Shown here: positions 41,618 through 51,338 of the stretch, piece by piece
How positions within the stretch are numbered: the first letter of the stretch is position 1
How the letters are laid out: each line of letters begins with the position of its first letter
Position numbers and translations under genes: made by a program
Assembly: GCF_026041215.1 (NCBI RefSeq)
Contig: NZ_JAPEIQ010000031.1
Coordinates: forward strand, 1-64,000
From: Hoyosella sp. YIM 151337
Lineage (GTDB): Bacteria; Actinomycetota; Actinomycetes; Mycobacteriales; Mycobacteriaceae
Length of the DNA: 64,000 nt
Direction of reading: 5' to 3'
Notes under the pieces: model-generated
Told to the model about the DNA's origin: nothing
The model's database searches: none
What the model saw: the letters and a program-made list of their open reading frames with translations, nothing else

Positions 41618-43219
41618 TCAGGAAGGTGCTGCAGTGCCGCGGCGTGTTGCCACGGCAGACGGTTCTGTATGGGACGTTTCAATAGACTTCGCCGCCGAGT
41701 CAAACATCGCTTCGAGCACGTTCTTCCCGATGCGGCTGTCGTCTGACAATTCGATCGGGTAGACGCCGTCGAAACACGCGCGGCAGAGTCGCGATGACTC
41801 CTGCTCGGTGGCGGCAGTCATCCCCTCGATCGAAATGTAACCGAGCGAGTCCGAACCGATGGATGAACGCACAGCCTCGAGCATCTCTTCTGCGGAATCC
41901 GCCCCGTTAGCAATGAGTTCAGCTGGCGACGCGAAGTCGATGCCGTAGAAGCAGGGCCACTTGACGGGGGGTGATGCGATGCGGACGTGGATTTCTGCGG
42001 CCCCTGCTTCGCGGAGCATCCGCACTAGGGCACGCTGCGTATTTCCGCGCACGATGGAATCGTCCACAACAACTAGACGTTTGCCCTTGATCATGTCTCG
42101 CAATGGATTCAGTTTCAGCCGGATACCGAGCTGACGGATCGTTTGGGACGGCTGAATGAACGTACGCCCCACATACGCGTTCTTCATCAGCCCCTGACCG
42201 TAAGGAATGCCAGAACCCTGCGCATAGCCGATAGCGGCTGGCGTGCCTGACTCAGGGACCGGGATCACGAGGTCCGCGTCCACAGGGTGTTCGCCCGCGA
42301 GCTTGCGGCCGATCTCCACTCGGGCCGCATGGACGGAACGGCCCGCAATCGAGCTGTCCGGCCGGGCCAAATAGACGTACTCAAACACGCAGCCTTTGGG
42401 CTCCGGTTTGGCGAACTTCATCGAACGAACCCCATCGGCGTCGATCGCGAGCAGCTCCCCCGGCTCGATCTCCCGGACGAACGAGGCACCGACGATGTCG
42501 AGCGCCGACGTTTCACTCGCGACGACCCAGCCACGATCCAGGCGCCCCAGGCACAACGGCCGCACCCCATGGGGATCGCGCGCCGCGTAGAGGGTGTTCT
42601 CGTCCATGAATGTCAAGCAGAAAGCGCCTTTGAGCTGAGGGAACAGCTCCATCGCGGCCTGCTCGACAGTGATATCCGCCGCGGCGTGCGCGAGCAGTGC
42701 CCCGACAATGTCGGAGTCCGACGTGGCAGCCTTGCGCCTGCGGCCGGCGAGCAAGCCCGCCTCGCGCGCCTTCGCCGCCAGCTCCGCGGTGTTGACCAGG
42801 TTTCCGTTATGCCCAAGCGCGATTCCTGTACCTGCGCTCGTTGTGCGGAAAATCGGCTGGGCGTTCTCCCACGTGGTAGCGCCGGTAGTCGAGTAACGAC
42901 AGTGCCCCACGGCGACGTGGCCCCGCATCGCCACGAGCGTCTGCTCGTCGAAGACCTGACTGACGAGACCGAGGTCTTTGAAAACCAGCACCTGGCGCCC
43001 GTCACCGACAGCGATGCCTGCGGCTTCCTGACCACGGTGCTGCAGTGCGTAGAGACCGTAATACGTCAGCTTCGCGACATCTTCACCGGGCGCCCACACA
43101 CCGAACACACCACATTCCTCGCGGGGCTCAGGTTCGACGTCCGGGGCGTGCTCGGTGAGTTGAGTTGATGCATCAAATACAGAGTTCTCATTGTCCGAGT
43201 CGCTGCGGTGGCTGCTCAC
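41618..43219 (-). CDS. purF: Amidophosphoribosyltransferase
   Basis: 533 residues from GTG 43219, where AAGGGAG lies 9 nt upstream; an ATG nine codons earlier (43246) has no ribosome site. Catalyses the first step of purine synthesis. A propeptide of about 35 residues precedes the N-terminal nucleophile in CGVFGVWAPG, as in B. subtilis-type PurF that carries an Fe-S cluster and is processed. The PRPP motif VVVDDSIVRGNT is near residue 370. Four C-terminal Cys residues are consistent with cluster binding. Followed downstream by the catabolic module instead of purM. Confidence 0.96.
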   Translation of the reverse strand: MSSHRSDSDNENSVFDASTQLTEHAPDVEPEPREECGVFGVWAPGEDVAKLTYYGLYALQHRGQEAAGIAVGDGRQVLVFKDLGLVSQVFDEQTLVAMRGHVAVGHCRYSTTGATTWENAQPIFRTTSAGTGIALGHNGNLVNTAELAAKAREAGLLAGRRRKAATSDSDIVGALLAHAAADITVEQAAMELFPQLKGAFCLTFMDENTLYAARDPHGVRPLCLGRLDRGWVVASETSALDIVGASFVREIEPGELLAIDADGVRSMKFAKPEPKGCVFEYVYLARPDSSIAGRSVHAARVEIGRKLAGEHPVDADLVIPVPESGTPAAIGYAQGSGIPYGQGLMKNAYVGRTFIQPSQTIRQLGIRLKLNPLRDMIKGKRLVVVDDSIVRGNTQRALVRMLREAGAAEIHVRIASPPVKWPCFYGIDFASPAELIANGADSAEEMLEAVRSSIGSDSLGYISIEGMTAATEQESSRLCRACFDGVYPIELSDDSRIGKNVLEAMFDSAAKSIETSHTEPSAVATRRGTAAPS

Positions 43220-43296
43220 TACGGGACGCTCCCTTAATGCCGGCATCGGGGGTCAACTCAGTTTACGGTGAACCACCGACACCTAGCGAACCCGGA

Positions 43297-43707
43297 CTAC
43301 AACCGGACGATTGGCAGCCACCTGACGATCTCACCCGCGCGCGTTCCCGAAACGCTGATGTCTCCCGCATCGACTGCGGCCTGGAAATCGATCCGGCCGG
43401 CCGCGAGGAGGAGCCACGTCCGCGCGTCGGTTTCCATCACGTTCGGCGGCGTGCCTCGCGTGTGACGCGGCCCTTCGATGCACTGCACCGCAATCAACGG
43501 CGGCACACGCACTTCGACGCTCGCCCCCGGGGCGGCCTGAGCCAGCGCCTGGGCCGTAAGTCGGACCGCGGCCGCAACCTGCTGTTTTGGTGGTTCCTCC
43601 AAGGCGCTGGTGGCATTATCTTGACGCAGCCAGCCAGCGATCGCGAGAACCGCCGCACGCACCTCTTCAGGATCCGCGGACCGGCGCCGCGCGGAAGGTC
43701 TGGTCAT
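43297..43707 (-). CDS. Sterol carrier family protein (SCP-like)
   Basis: 136 residues, the small protein found immediately upstream of purF in mycobacteria (Rv0807 position). A mixed alpha/beta layout with the C-terminal block ARTWLLLAAGRIDFQAAVDAGDISVSGTRAGEIVRWLPIVRL is typical of SCP2-type lipid carriers and of the maleylpyruvate-isomerase-like group. The substrate is unknown. The start overlaps the CPBP gene by 4 bp. It probably reads into purF, about 78 bp away. Confidence 0.83.
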   Translation of the reverse strand: MTRPSARRRSADPEEVRAAVLAIAGWLRQDNATSALEEPPKQQVAAAVRLTAQALAQAAPGASVEVRVPPLIAVQCIEGPRHTRGTPPNVMETDARTWLLLAAGRIDFQAAVDAGDISVSGTRAGEIVRWLPIVRL

Positions 43708-44432
43708 GGCTGACTACCATATGACACCGGTGTCCGCAGGCGGGCCGCGAGCAGCGCACCGCCCGCATTGGCAGTTACATGCGCGATCATCGGTGCCACC
43801 ACGCTGCCGCTGCGGCGGGCAAGCAACGTGAACACCACACCTCCAGCTGTGGTGAACAACACGGTGGGGACTACCGGATCTCCGCTCGCTCGGGCGGGAA
43901 CGACGTGCCACAAGCCGAACACCGCCGCGCTCGTCAGCAGTGCGGCCGCACGGCCCGCCCGGTCGCCCGACTGTCGCGTGAATACTCGCTCCAGCATCGG
44001 ATCGAGCGCTGCCCGGAACGCTAGTTCCTCGCACAGCACCGTCCCGACGGGGATGTGGTAAGCCACCCACGCGATGAGTTCGCCCGCCGTGAGGTCCCGG
44101 ACAGCGCCCTCGCTGACGATTGCACCACGCAACCGCGGAAGTACACCCGCAACAGTGAACACGACCGCGGGGAGCGCCGCGACCACCATCCCGGTGCGCA
44201 CCCCCGACGGGATGGTGGTGAAGGACAGTCGAAGTTCGGTGCCATTGAGTCCGGCCGCCCGAGCAGCGGCAACCGCCGCGACCCCCACCGCCGCGTTCGC
44301 TGGTGCACGCCAGTGCGGCGGCCATCGAAGCCCCGGGAGCGCAGCGTTATTCCACGCCAGCAGCGCGGCACTGAGCGCCCCCGCACCGGCGAGGTATTTG
44401 CGCACCTGGGCGCGCCTGCCGACTGCGTTCAT
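43704..44432 (-). CDS. CPBP-family intramembrane metalloprotease
   Basis: 242 residues with about six to seven membrane helices. The motifs of the Abi/Rce1-like family are present: EELAFR near 135-140, FGLWHV near 175 and HVTANAGG near 217. Cleaves or modifies prenylated or other membrane proteins in relatives; the bacterial role is unknown. Overlaps its neighbours by 4 bp on both sides, making a chain of coupled genes from 46258 to 43297. Confidence 0.87.
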   Translation of the reverse strand: MNAVGRRAQVRKYLAGAGALSAALLAWNNAALPGLRWPPHWRAPANAAVGVAAVAAARAAGLNGTELRLSFTTIPSGVRTGMVVAALPAVVFTVAGVLPRLRGAIVSEGAVRDLTAGELIAWVAYHIPVGTVLCEELAFRAALDPMLERVFTRQSGDRAGRAAALLTSAAVFGLWHVVPARASGDPVVPTVLFTTAGGVVFTLLARRSGSVVAPMIAHVTANAGGALLAARLRTPVSYGSQP

Positions 44433-46258
44433 CGATCGGAGTCTCCGATGGGGCTGTGGCGGGGCGTCTGGTACCGCGAAATGGAGCGCAAGACCTCATG
44501 AGCCTGCGCGGTGTCAGCTGCAGTCCAGCCTTGCGGCTCGCCGATCGCGAGCCAGCCGTCCAGGATGACCGAGCTGTACAAATGACCGTGTCCGTGCGGA
44601 ATCCGCGCGGCATTCGCAAGGTCGGAGGAGATCTGCCAGAAGGTAACGATCGGTCGCCACTGGATCGACGGAGACACATCGTAACCAGGTGGTTCACGCA
44701 ACCAATCGGGCCGCTGGAACAGCAGGTCCGGCGACCACCACACCACCGGGTCACTAGGGTGCTGAATGTACAGGACACGCGGTTCCAGCCATGGCGCTTC
44801 CACGCCCGCGCCGACAAGATCCTCGCGCCGATTCGCGAACCGCACAACCAAGCCGCCCGCGTACGTGGGCCGGATCTCCGGTGAGCCTGGGTCACGGCGC
44901 TCAGTCAGTGATCGCCACAACGGGTTCGAGTTAACAGGGCCGATCCAGAGGGCGCCGGATACCCTCGCACGCAGATCTGCCAGGCCGTCGAAGGCTGCTT
45001 CGGAGCCAAACGATCCGAGGCTCTCGCCGTAGACGTACAGTCGTGGCCGTGTCTCGGGATCCTGGCGCAGCCATTCCTGATGCACGCCGTCGAACAGTGC
45101 CCGCCCTGCCTCCGCGGCAACATCACGGTCTACCAGGAAAGAGAGCGCACTTGGCAGGAATGAATACTGGACACCCACGAACGCGGTATCGCCGCGATAC
45201 ATCAATTCGAGGGATTGCATCGCGTTTGGATTGATCCAGCCGGTGCCTGTCGTGGTTGCGACAACCAGGACCTCGCGCTCGAAGGCACCTGACCGGCGGA
45301 GCTCCTCGATCGCCAGGGCAACGCGCTCCTCTTGTGTTTCGGCCGAGTCGAGACCAACGTAAGCGCGAATCGGTTCGACCGCAGGGCGGCCGAGAGCGGT
45401 TTCGAGTTCCGGCGCACGCAGCCCGCCAGCGACCATCCGACGGCCTTCACGGCCCAGCGTGTCCCAGGGCACCAAGGACTCGGGGCTGCCGGATCGTTCA
45501 GGTTCGGCGGGCTGGATAACTCGCGGGTCCATCGTTTCGTTTTGCACCGCGAACGCCGAGTTCGCGAAGGTGACGAATCCACGGACGAGCACGCCGTCAA
45601 CCAGGGTGATGACCATCGCGGCCACGACGATGATCCCCACCGCGTTGACCAGGGGCTCCGGCAGATGCAGGAGACGCCGAATGCCTTTGCCAACCAGCCG
45701 GACGCAGGTGCGCAGCGCGCGCACCACAAGAATGATCACTGCGGCAATGCCGATCGACAGGGCGCCCGTGCGCAGGAATCCGGTCGTAGTAGTGCCTTCC
45801 ATCCCCAGCAAGCTGGTGATTTCGTTCTGCCACCCCGCCGCAGCTACGAGCGCTGAAAGCATGAGAACGAGCGTGCCTGTGCCAACGGTGCCGCGGATCC
45901 ACCACACAACCTTGCGGGGTGGGGACGGCCACTCAAGCAGCGGGAGTATGACTGACCGAATGAACCAGCTCAGCACCACACCGGCGCCATACCCGGCGGC
46001 GAGGCTAATTCCGGACGTTAAACCCTGGTAATGCCACTCGCGGGGCAGCAGCGACGGTGTGAGCGACCAGGCAAAGAAGACCCCCGCCACCGCGAGGCCC
46101 GTCAGGTCGAGGCGCAGCGAGAACCAGACTCTGCGGGCCGTGCGCTGAGCAGCCGTTCGCCGGGGCGATGAGGAGGTCGCGGCTGTTGGCACAGGCGACG
46201 GGCCGGCTTCCACCGTGGTCTCGGAGCCAGGTGTTGCCGGGGTCGGCCGTCGCAACAC
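44429..46258 (-). CDS. Membrane-anchored alpha/beta hydrolase family protein (PF10081/PF15420 type)
   Basis: 609 residues: a cytoplasmic Thr/Ser/Pro-rich start of about 40, then five or so membrane helices between 50 and 230 and a large extracytoplasmic catalytic domain. The nucleophile elbow is GESLGSFGSEA near residue 410. This two-domain architecture is annotated only as alpha/beta-hydrolase family in actinobacteria. A lipid or cell-envelope substrate is plausible from its location. First of the gene chain with CPBP and SCP proteins. Confidence 0.86.
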   Translation of the reverse strand: MLRRPTPATPGSETTVEAGPSPVPTAATSSSPRRTAAQRTARRVWFSLRLDLTGLAVAGVFFAWSLTPSLLPREWHYQGLTSGISLAAGYGAGVVLSWFIRSVILPLLEWPSPPRKVVWWIRGTVGTGTLVLMLSALVAAAGWQNEITSLLGMEGTTTTGFLRTGALSIGIAAVIILVVRALRTCVRLVGKGIRRLLHLPEPLVNAVGIIVVAAMVITLVDGVLVRGFVTFANSAFAVQNETMDPRVIQPAEPERSGSPESLVPWDTLGREGRRMVAGGLRAPELETALGRPAVEPIRAYVGLDSAETQEERVALAIEELRRSGAFEREVLVVATTTGTGWINPNAMQSLELMYRGDTAFVGVQYSFLPSALSFLVDRDVAAEAGRALFDGVHQEWLRQDPETRPRLYVYGESLGSFGSEAAFDGLADLRARVSGALWIGPVNSNPLWRSLTERRDPGSPEIRPTYAGGLVVRFANRREDLVGAGVEAPWLEPRVLYIQHPSDPVVWWSPDLLFQRPDWLREPPGYDVSPSIQWRPIVTFWQISSDLANAARIPHGHGHLYSSVILDGWLAIGEPQGWTAADTAQAHEVLRSISRYQTPRHSPIGDSDR

Positions 46259-46281
46259 CGCTCACCTCCCCGTGTGACATA

Positions 46282-46337
46282 GAAACGCCGCGCCCGTAGG
46301 CACCGCGCGCTATCGCGGTGCCTGCTGCGGGTGTTTC
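46282..46337 (-). terminator. Terminator downstream of purL
   Basis: AGGCACCGCG (46298-46307) pairs exactly with 46314-46323 around CGCTAT; outer GAAAC (46282-46286) and GTTTC (46333-46337) and intervening G/C pairs extend it with internal bulges. It lies 44 bp after the purL stop on the minus strand. Confidence 0.82.
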
Positions 46338-46380
46338 TGCGCGGGACGTTCCCGTAACGGCCCCGCAGCGTGGGGCGGCC

Positions 46381-48708
46381 TCAGCCTGTAGTGTGCCCGA
46401 AAAGCTCCGGAAGCGCGCCTTCAAAACGCTCACGCAGCGTGTCCAGCGTAAACGTGAATTGATCTTGAACCTCGACGGTGTCGGACCCATCGATTACAAC
46501 GCCAATCCGCACCCAGGGCATTCCGCGCATCGTGCACATCGAGGTGAAACGGGGCTCCTCAGTGCGCGGTACTGCGGCAAGCACACGACCAGCTGACTCG
46601 GAGAAGAGCGCCACGAATGGATCAGAGCCCTCGGGCAGCACAACCCGGCATCCGGTTTCAGACGCCAATGCCATTTCGACGACAGCTTGCGCTAGACCGC
46701 CTTCAGAGAGATCGTGCGCGCCGTTGATCAGCCCGTCCCTGCTCGCTGCGACCAGGATCTCGGCGAGCAGACGCTCGTGATCGAGATCAACCCGTGGCGG
46801 AACACCACCGACATGCTTATGAGCGACCTGCGCCCACACCGACCCGTCGAATTCATCAAGCGTTTCGCCGAGGAGGATGAGGCTTTCACCTTCATCGTGG
46901 CCGAAGGTTTGCGGCGTCCTGCGCGTGACATCATCGAGCACACCAAGCACACCAACAACCGGTGTGGGCAAAATTGCCTGGCTGCCCGTTTGGTTGTAGA
47001 AGCTGACGTTGCCGCCGGTGACAGGGATGCCCAGCGCCGCGCAGCCATCCGCCAGCCCGCGCACAGCCTGCTGGAACTGCCACATCACAGCAGGGTCCTC
47101 CGGAGAGCCGAAGTTGAGGCAGTTGGTCACCGCTTTTGGCACCGCGCCCGTTGTCGCAACGTTCCGGTAAGCCTCAGCGAGTGCAAGCTGCGCACCCTGG
47201 TACGGGTCGAGCAGCGTGTAATGGCCATTGCAGTCCGTCGCCAGCGCGATGCCACGGTTCGATTCCTCGTCGATACGCACGACACCGGCGTCCGCGCCCT
47301 CAGCCAGCACAGTATTGCCACGCACGTAACGGTCATACTGCTCCGTGATCCAAGCACGGCTGCACAGCTGAGGTGACGAAATCAGCGCGAGAAGCGTCTC
47401 CCCCAGTTCTTCTGGCGTCGATGGCCGCGCCAGTCCCGATGTCGTGCTCGCGCGCAGTTCATCCTGCACGACCGGCCGCTGCACTGGACGCTCATAAACT
47501 GGCCCCTCGTGTGCGACCGTGCGCGGGGGTACATCGACAACTGTTTCCCCATGCCACGTGATCTGCAGCCGGTCACCGTCGGTGACCTCGCCGATGACAG
47601 TGGCGATGACGTCCCACTTGCGGCACACCTCCATAAAGGCATCAACCTTGTCTGGAGAAACGACCGCGCACATCCGCTCCTGCGATTCCGACGACAGAAT
47701 CTCGGCTGCGGTCATATTGGTGGCACGCAGCGGAACCGTGTCGAGCTTAACGTGCATGCCCCCATCGCCCGCCGCAGCGAGTTCCGACGTTGCACAGGCC
47801 AGCCCGGCGCCGCCCAGATCCTGAATGCCAACCACGAGGCCGCGCCGGTACAACTCAAGCGAGCACTCGATAAGCACCTTCTCCATGAACGGGTCGCCAA
47901 CCTGCACTGACGGCAGTTTCTTCCGCCCGGAACCCGTCTCGTCCCCCTCGAACGTTTCGGATGCCAAAACAGACACGCCACCAATACCGTCAAGGCCCGT
48001 GCGCGCACCGTAGAGGATGATCTTGTTACCGGTGCCGGAGGCGTGTGCCAGGTGCAAGTCCTCCACCCGCATGACACCTGCGCAGAGCGCATTCACCAGC
48101 GGATTTCCCTGATAGGACGGATCAAAAACGGTTTCCCCGCCGATATTGGGCAGGCCAAGGGAGTTGCCGTAACCGCCGACGCCGCGCACCACCCCGTCAA
48201 CCACGCGGCGAGTGTCAGAGTGATCGGCGGCACCGAACCGCAGTTGATCCATTACCGCGATCGGGCGGGCGCCCATGGCGAGAATGTCCCGGACAATACC
48301 GCCGACTCCCGTCGCTGCGCCCTGATACGGCTCCACGTACGACGGATGGTTGTGGCTCTCCACCTTGAAAGTGACTGCCCAGCCGTCACCGATGTCCACA
48401 ACACCAGCGTTCTCACCGATGCCAGCGAGCATCTGCTCGCGCATTTCCGCCGTGGTGGTTTCACCGAAGTACCGGAGATGCACTTTCGACGACTTATAGG
48501 AGCAGTGCTCGCTCCACATCACCGAATACATCGCAAGCTCAGCGTCTGTGGGCCGGCGCCCCAAAATCTCCCTGATGCGGGCGTACTCGTCGTCTTTCAG
48601 ACCGAGTTCACGGTAGGGCTGCGGAATGTCAGGCGTCGATGCGGCATGTGACACCGAATCGATGCGCGAGGAGGTGTGACCAGTTGCGGACGGAGCTGGT
48701 GACGACAC
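46381..48708 (-). CDS. purL: Phosphoribosylformylglycinamidine synthase, large subunit
   Basis: 775 residues from GTG 48708 (AAAGGA upstream); a later GTG at 48654 would give 757 and the frame stays open to 49038, but that enters the divergent gene's promoter. It is the short, three-subunit type of PurL, which works with PurQ and PurS (both here at 55640-56565). Motifs: [12 protein letters not shown] near 65, the ATP/metal block with [26 protein letters not shown] near 115-140, and DLGGAGL near 285. Divergent from the DUF4129 operon. Confidence 0.95.
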   Translation of the reverse strand: MSSPAPSATGHTSSRIDSVSHAASTPDIPQPYRELGLKDDEYARIREILGRRPTDAELAMYSVMWSEHCSYKSSKVHLRYFGETTTAEMREQMLAGIGENAGVVDIGDGWAVTFKVESHNHPSYVEPYQGAATGVGGIVRDILAMGARPIAVMDQLRFGAADHSDTRRVVDGVVRGVGGYGNSLGLPNIGGETVFDPSYQGNPLVNALCAGVMRVEDLHLAHASGTGNKIILYGARTGLDGIGGVSVLASETFEGDETGSGRKKLPSVQVGDPFMEKVLIECSLELYRRGLVVGIQDLGGAGLACATSELAAAGDGGMHVKLDTVPLRATNMTAAEILSSESQERMCAVVSPDKVDAFMEVCRKWDVIATVIGEVTDGDRLQITWHGETVVDVPPRTVAHEGPVYERPVQRPVVQDELRASTTSGLARPSTPEELGETLLALISSPQLCSRAWITEQYDRYVRGNTVLAEGADAGVVRIDEESNRGIALATDCNGHYTLLDPYQGAQLALAEAYRNVATTGAVPKAVTNCLNFGSPEDPAVMWQFQQAVRGLADGCAALGIPVTGGNVSFYNQTGSQAILPTPVVGVLGVLDDVTRRTPQTFGHDEGESLILLGETLDEFDGSVWAQVAHKHVGGVPPRVDLDHERLLAEILVAASRDGLINGAHDLSEGGLAQAVVEMALASETGCRVVLPEGSDPFVALFSESAGRVLAAVPRTEEPRFTSMCTMRGMPWVRIGVVIDGSDTVEVQDQFTFTLDTLRERFEGALPELFGHTTG

Positions 48709-48841
48709 GGAAACCTGGGTCCTTTCGACGTGGCAGTACGCCGAGCAGCAGTCTACCGGCAAGAACTGACAACCCGTTCCCGCCTCACGCGAGATGCTCG
48801 TTCCGCGACGGCGATCCCGCCCTCCGTGACACCATGACCAA

Positions 48842-49813
48842 ATGACCGGGCAGCGTACGCCAGTTCGCGACGCCCAGCACCGCCCCGCCACGCCCGGGGC
48901 GGTGCTGCTCACTGCTGGCGTCCTGTTTGTGCTCGCGGGGTCGCTGAACACTGCACCGCTCGACGGTGAACCACTACTGCCGGAGAACTGGACATATGGC
49001 GCCGTCGTGGCGATCTTGCTCCTCTCGATAGCGCTCACCGCGATGTCCGTCTACGTGGTGTGGCGCTACCCGCGTGCCCGGCTGATACAGGTGCGTGCCC
49101 CGCTACCACGTGCGCGGCCAACCCGCTCGGGCCAACAGCGCGATTGGCGCACTATCGCGCTGTTCTTGCTGTATTTCGCCGTGATTACTGCGTTGTTCAC
49201 CGCGATCAACCGGCTGCTGGGCCCCCGCGAACTGCCCGTGGATAACGGTGCGGCCGAGCCCGCGGACAGCGCGCCCCTGCCGCAGCAGGACGTCGCTCCA
49301 CCGCCTGCTGAGGGCCCTGACCTGACGCCGGTCCTCCTCACTGGCCTGCTCTTGCTGATCATTCTGCTCGCGGCGGGCACGGTGCTTACGATGCGCGGCC
49401 GCAAATACATCCGTCCCGAGGCGGGTTACGGCTCCACCACCGAGCCGGAAGCAAAAACCGGAACCGGGGAAGCCCAGCTCGCGGCGGCAGCGCAGCGGGG
49501 CCTCGACACGATCACGAAACCCGCGCCCGACCCGCGCGCGGCAATCATCGCGTGCTACGCCGAAATGGAGGCAGCACTGAGCGAGGACGATGCGACCGCC
49601 CCGCACGAGTCCGATACACCCTCCGAAGTGCTCGCCCGCGCGGTCTCCCGTGGACACGTCCGGCCCGAACCTGCGGAAGCTCTAGTGACCCTCTTCGCAG
49701 AAGCCCGGTACAGCGCACACACGATGACAAAAGACCACCAGGCGTACGCGTCGAACTTGCTCCGGAACCTGCTCAGCGACGTGAGGAGGATGCCATTCGC
49801 ACCATCGTCGTAA
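48842..49813 (+). CDS. DUF4129 membrane protein
   Basis: 323 residues, membrane helices near 18-37, 53-73, 102-121 and 167-186, an acidic/proline-rich extracytoplasmic loop between the third and fourth, and a C-terminal cytoplasmic DUF4129 domain ([12 protein letters not shown] ... [13 protein letters not shown]). DUF4129 proteins occur with DUF58 and MoxR genes, often near transglutaminase domains, and are thought to act in envelope assembly. The stop overlaps the next gene by 19 bp. First gene of the five-gene operon to 53105. Confidence 0.87.
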   Translation: MTGQRTPVRDAQHRPATPGAVLLTAGVLFVLAGSLNTAPLDGEPLLPENWTYGAVVAILLLSIALTAMSVYVVWRYPRARLIQVRAPLPRARPTRSGQQRDWRTIALFLLYFAVITALFTAINRLLGPRELPVDNGAAEPADSAPLPQQDVAPPPAEGPDLTPVLLTGLLLLIILLAAGTVLTMRGRKYIRPEAGYGSTTEPEAKTGTGEAQLAAAAQRGLDTITKPAPDPRAAIIACYAEMEAALSEDDATAPHESDTPSEVLARAVSRGHVRPEPAEALVTLFAEARYSAHTMTKDHQAYASNLLRNLLSDVRRMPFAPSS

Positions 49814-50298
49814 CCGGGCTGTGCAGCGTTGTGGTACTTGAAATCCTGCTTGTCGCGGCTGGTGCGTACACTCGGGTGCCCCTCGTGACGGCCACTGCGG
49901 CCGCGATCGTCCTGGCACTCATCCTTTATCGCGTGCGGCGCTTCGCCCGTGCGGACACCAGCGTTTCCGACCTCAACGCGGTACATGCGGCCGCATCGCA
50001 GCAAGAAATGCTGAACCGCTGGCGAGCGAGAGCCGCATTCACCATCAGCTGGGCTGATGGCACGCGCGGTGACTGGGATCTGCACCTGCGTCCGGTGCTA
50101 GCCCGTGAATTCGAGCAGGTCACAAAGGTTCGCGCGCACCGAAACCACATTCAGTATGAGGCCGCTGGTGAGATGCTCTTCGGCCCGTCGCTCTGGCAAT
50201 GGGTAGATGCGTCGCAGGGCGCGCGCGACCGCCGCGACGAACCAGGCCCGGGCCGGGGTGTTCTCGCCGAGATACTCGCCAGATTGGAGCGCGCGTGA
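49795..50298 (+). CDS. Small membrane protein of the MoxR-DUF58 operon, apparent ATT start
   Basis: 167 residues from ATT 49795: two adjacent membrane helices (about residues 3-22 and 29-44) and a cytoplasmic domain of 120 residues. No ATG, GTG or TTG occurs in this frame between 49552 and 49795 at a usable site, and AGGAGG (49784-49789) lies 5 nt before ATT. The next GTG (V12) would cut the first helix and has no ribosome site. I do not recognise the family; similar position-conserved proteins sit between DUF4129 and MoxR genes. It overlaps the MoxR gene by GTGA (4 bp). Confidence 0.78.
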   Translation: MRTIVVTGLCSVVVLEILLVAAGAYTRVPLVTATAAAIVLALILYRVRRFARADTSVSDLNAVHAAASQQEMLNRWRARAAFTISWADGTRGDWDLHLRPVLAREFEQVTKVRAHRNHIQYEAAGEMLFGPSLWQWVDASQGARDRRDEPGPGRGVLAEILARLERA

Positions 50299-51338
50299 CC
50301 GCACCTGAGCAGTCAGACAGCACGGCAGCACCAGCAGCACGGTCAGCACCGTCAGCACCGCCCCGCGATCCGCGCGCCGCCGAGACGACGCGCCGGGCGG
50401 CTGCGGTTCTCAGCGAAATCGAGAACGCTGTGGTCGGCAAGCGTGAAGCGCTGACGAGCATACTGCTCGCGGTACTGGCCGGCGGCCACGTACTCATCGA
50501 GGACCTTCCTGGGCTCGGGAAAACGCTCATCGCACGTTCCTTCGCGGCCGCCTTCGGCCTTGACTTCAACCGAATACAGTTCACACCCGATCTGCTCCCC
50601 TCCGACCTGCTCGGCGCAACCGTGTACGACATGCGGTCTGGGGCGTTCGAGTTCCGGGAAGGGCCGGCGTTCACCAACCTTCTCCTCGCCGACGAAATAA
50701 ACCGGACTCCGCCGAAAACGCAGTCGGCCCTGCTCGAGGCGATGGCAGAAGGACAGATCACCATCGACGGGCTCACGCACACGCTGCCAAAGCCGTTCAT
50801 CGTGCTCGCGACCGACAACCCGATCGAGTACGAGGGCACCTACCCGCTGCCCGAGGCTCAGCTCGATCGCTTCGCGATGCGGCTCAGCCTCGGCTATTTG
50901 GACCCTGCCGGTGAGCAGGCGATGCTGCAGCGGCGGATTGATCGTGGCTCCAAGCCCGCTGTCGTCAGCCAGGTACTCAGCGCGCAGGATCTCCTCGATA
51001 TGCGTGAATCGCTTGAACACGTATCCGTGCACCCTGACGTCCTGCGTTACGTCATTTCGATAGCAAACGCCACGCGCAACCACACGCAGATCGAGGTTGG
51101 CGCGAGTCCGCGCGCGGAACTCGACCTCGTACAGCTTGCGCGCGGCCGCGCGCTTCTCAATGGGCGCGACTTCGTCATCCCGGAGGATGTCAAAGCGCTC
51201 GCAGTGTCCGCGATTGCCCACCGGATCACGCTGCGGCCCGAGATGTGGGTGCGCCGCATCAGTGGCGCCCAGATCGTCAATGAGCTGCTGGGCCGGATCC
51301 CCACCCCGAGGATCGAAGCCAGGGAACACCGTGATTAA
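50295..51338 (+). CDS. MoxR-family AAA+ ATPase
   Basis: 347 residues from GTG 50295, which overlaps the previous stop by 4 bp; GGAG precedes it. Walker A DLPGLGKT near 72-79, Walker B LLADEINRTPPKTQSALLEAM near 130-150, sensor region ATDNPIEYEGTYPLPEAQLDRF near 175-196. MoxR ATPases act as chaperones that insert metal or fold partner proteins, commonly a DUF58 or vWA protein encoded next to them. The stop overlaps the DUF58 gene by 8 bp. Confidence 0.93.
   Translation: MTAPEQSDSTAAPAARSAPSAPPRDPRAAETTRRAAAVLSEIENAVVGKREALTSILLAVLAGGHVLIEDLPGLGKTLIARSFAAAFGLDFNRIQFTPDLLPSDLLGATVYDMRSGAFEFREGPAFTNLLLADEINRTPPKTQSALLEAMAEGQITIDGLTHTLPKPFIVLATDNPIEYEGTYPLPEAQLDRFAMRLSLGYLDPAGEQAMLQRRIDRGSKPAVVSQVLSAQDLLDMRESLEHVSVHPDVLRYVISIANATRNHTQIEVGASPRAELDLVQLARGRALLNGRDFVIPEDVKALAVSAIAHRITLRPEMWVRRISGAQIVNELLGRIPTPRIEAREHRD

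Noticed and set aside
41618-43246. purF start at ATG 43246
   Set aside because: No ribosome site before it, whereas AAGGGAG lies 9 nt before GTG 43219.
46381-49038. 885-codon form of purL
   Set aside because: The upstream 110 codons cover the divergent promoter and start of the DUF4129 gene and do not resemble PurL; the start is set at 48708.
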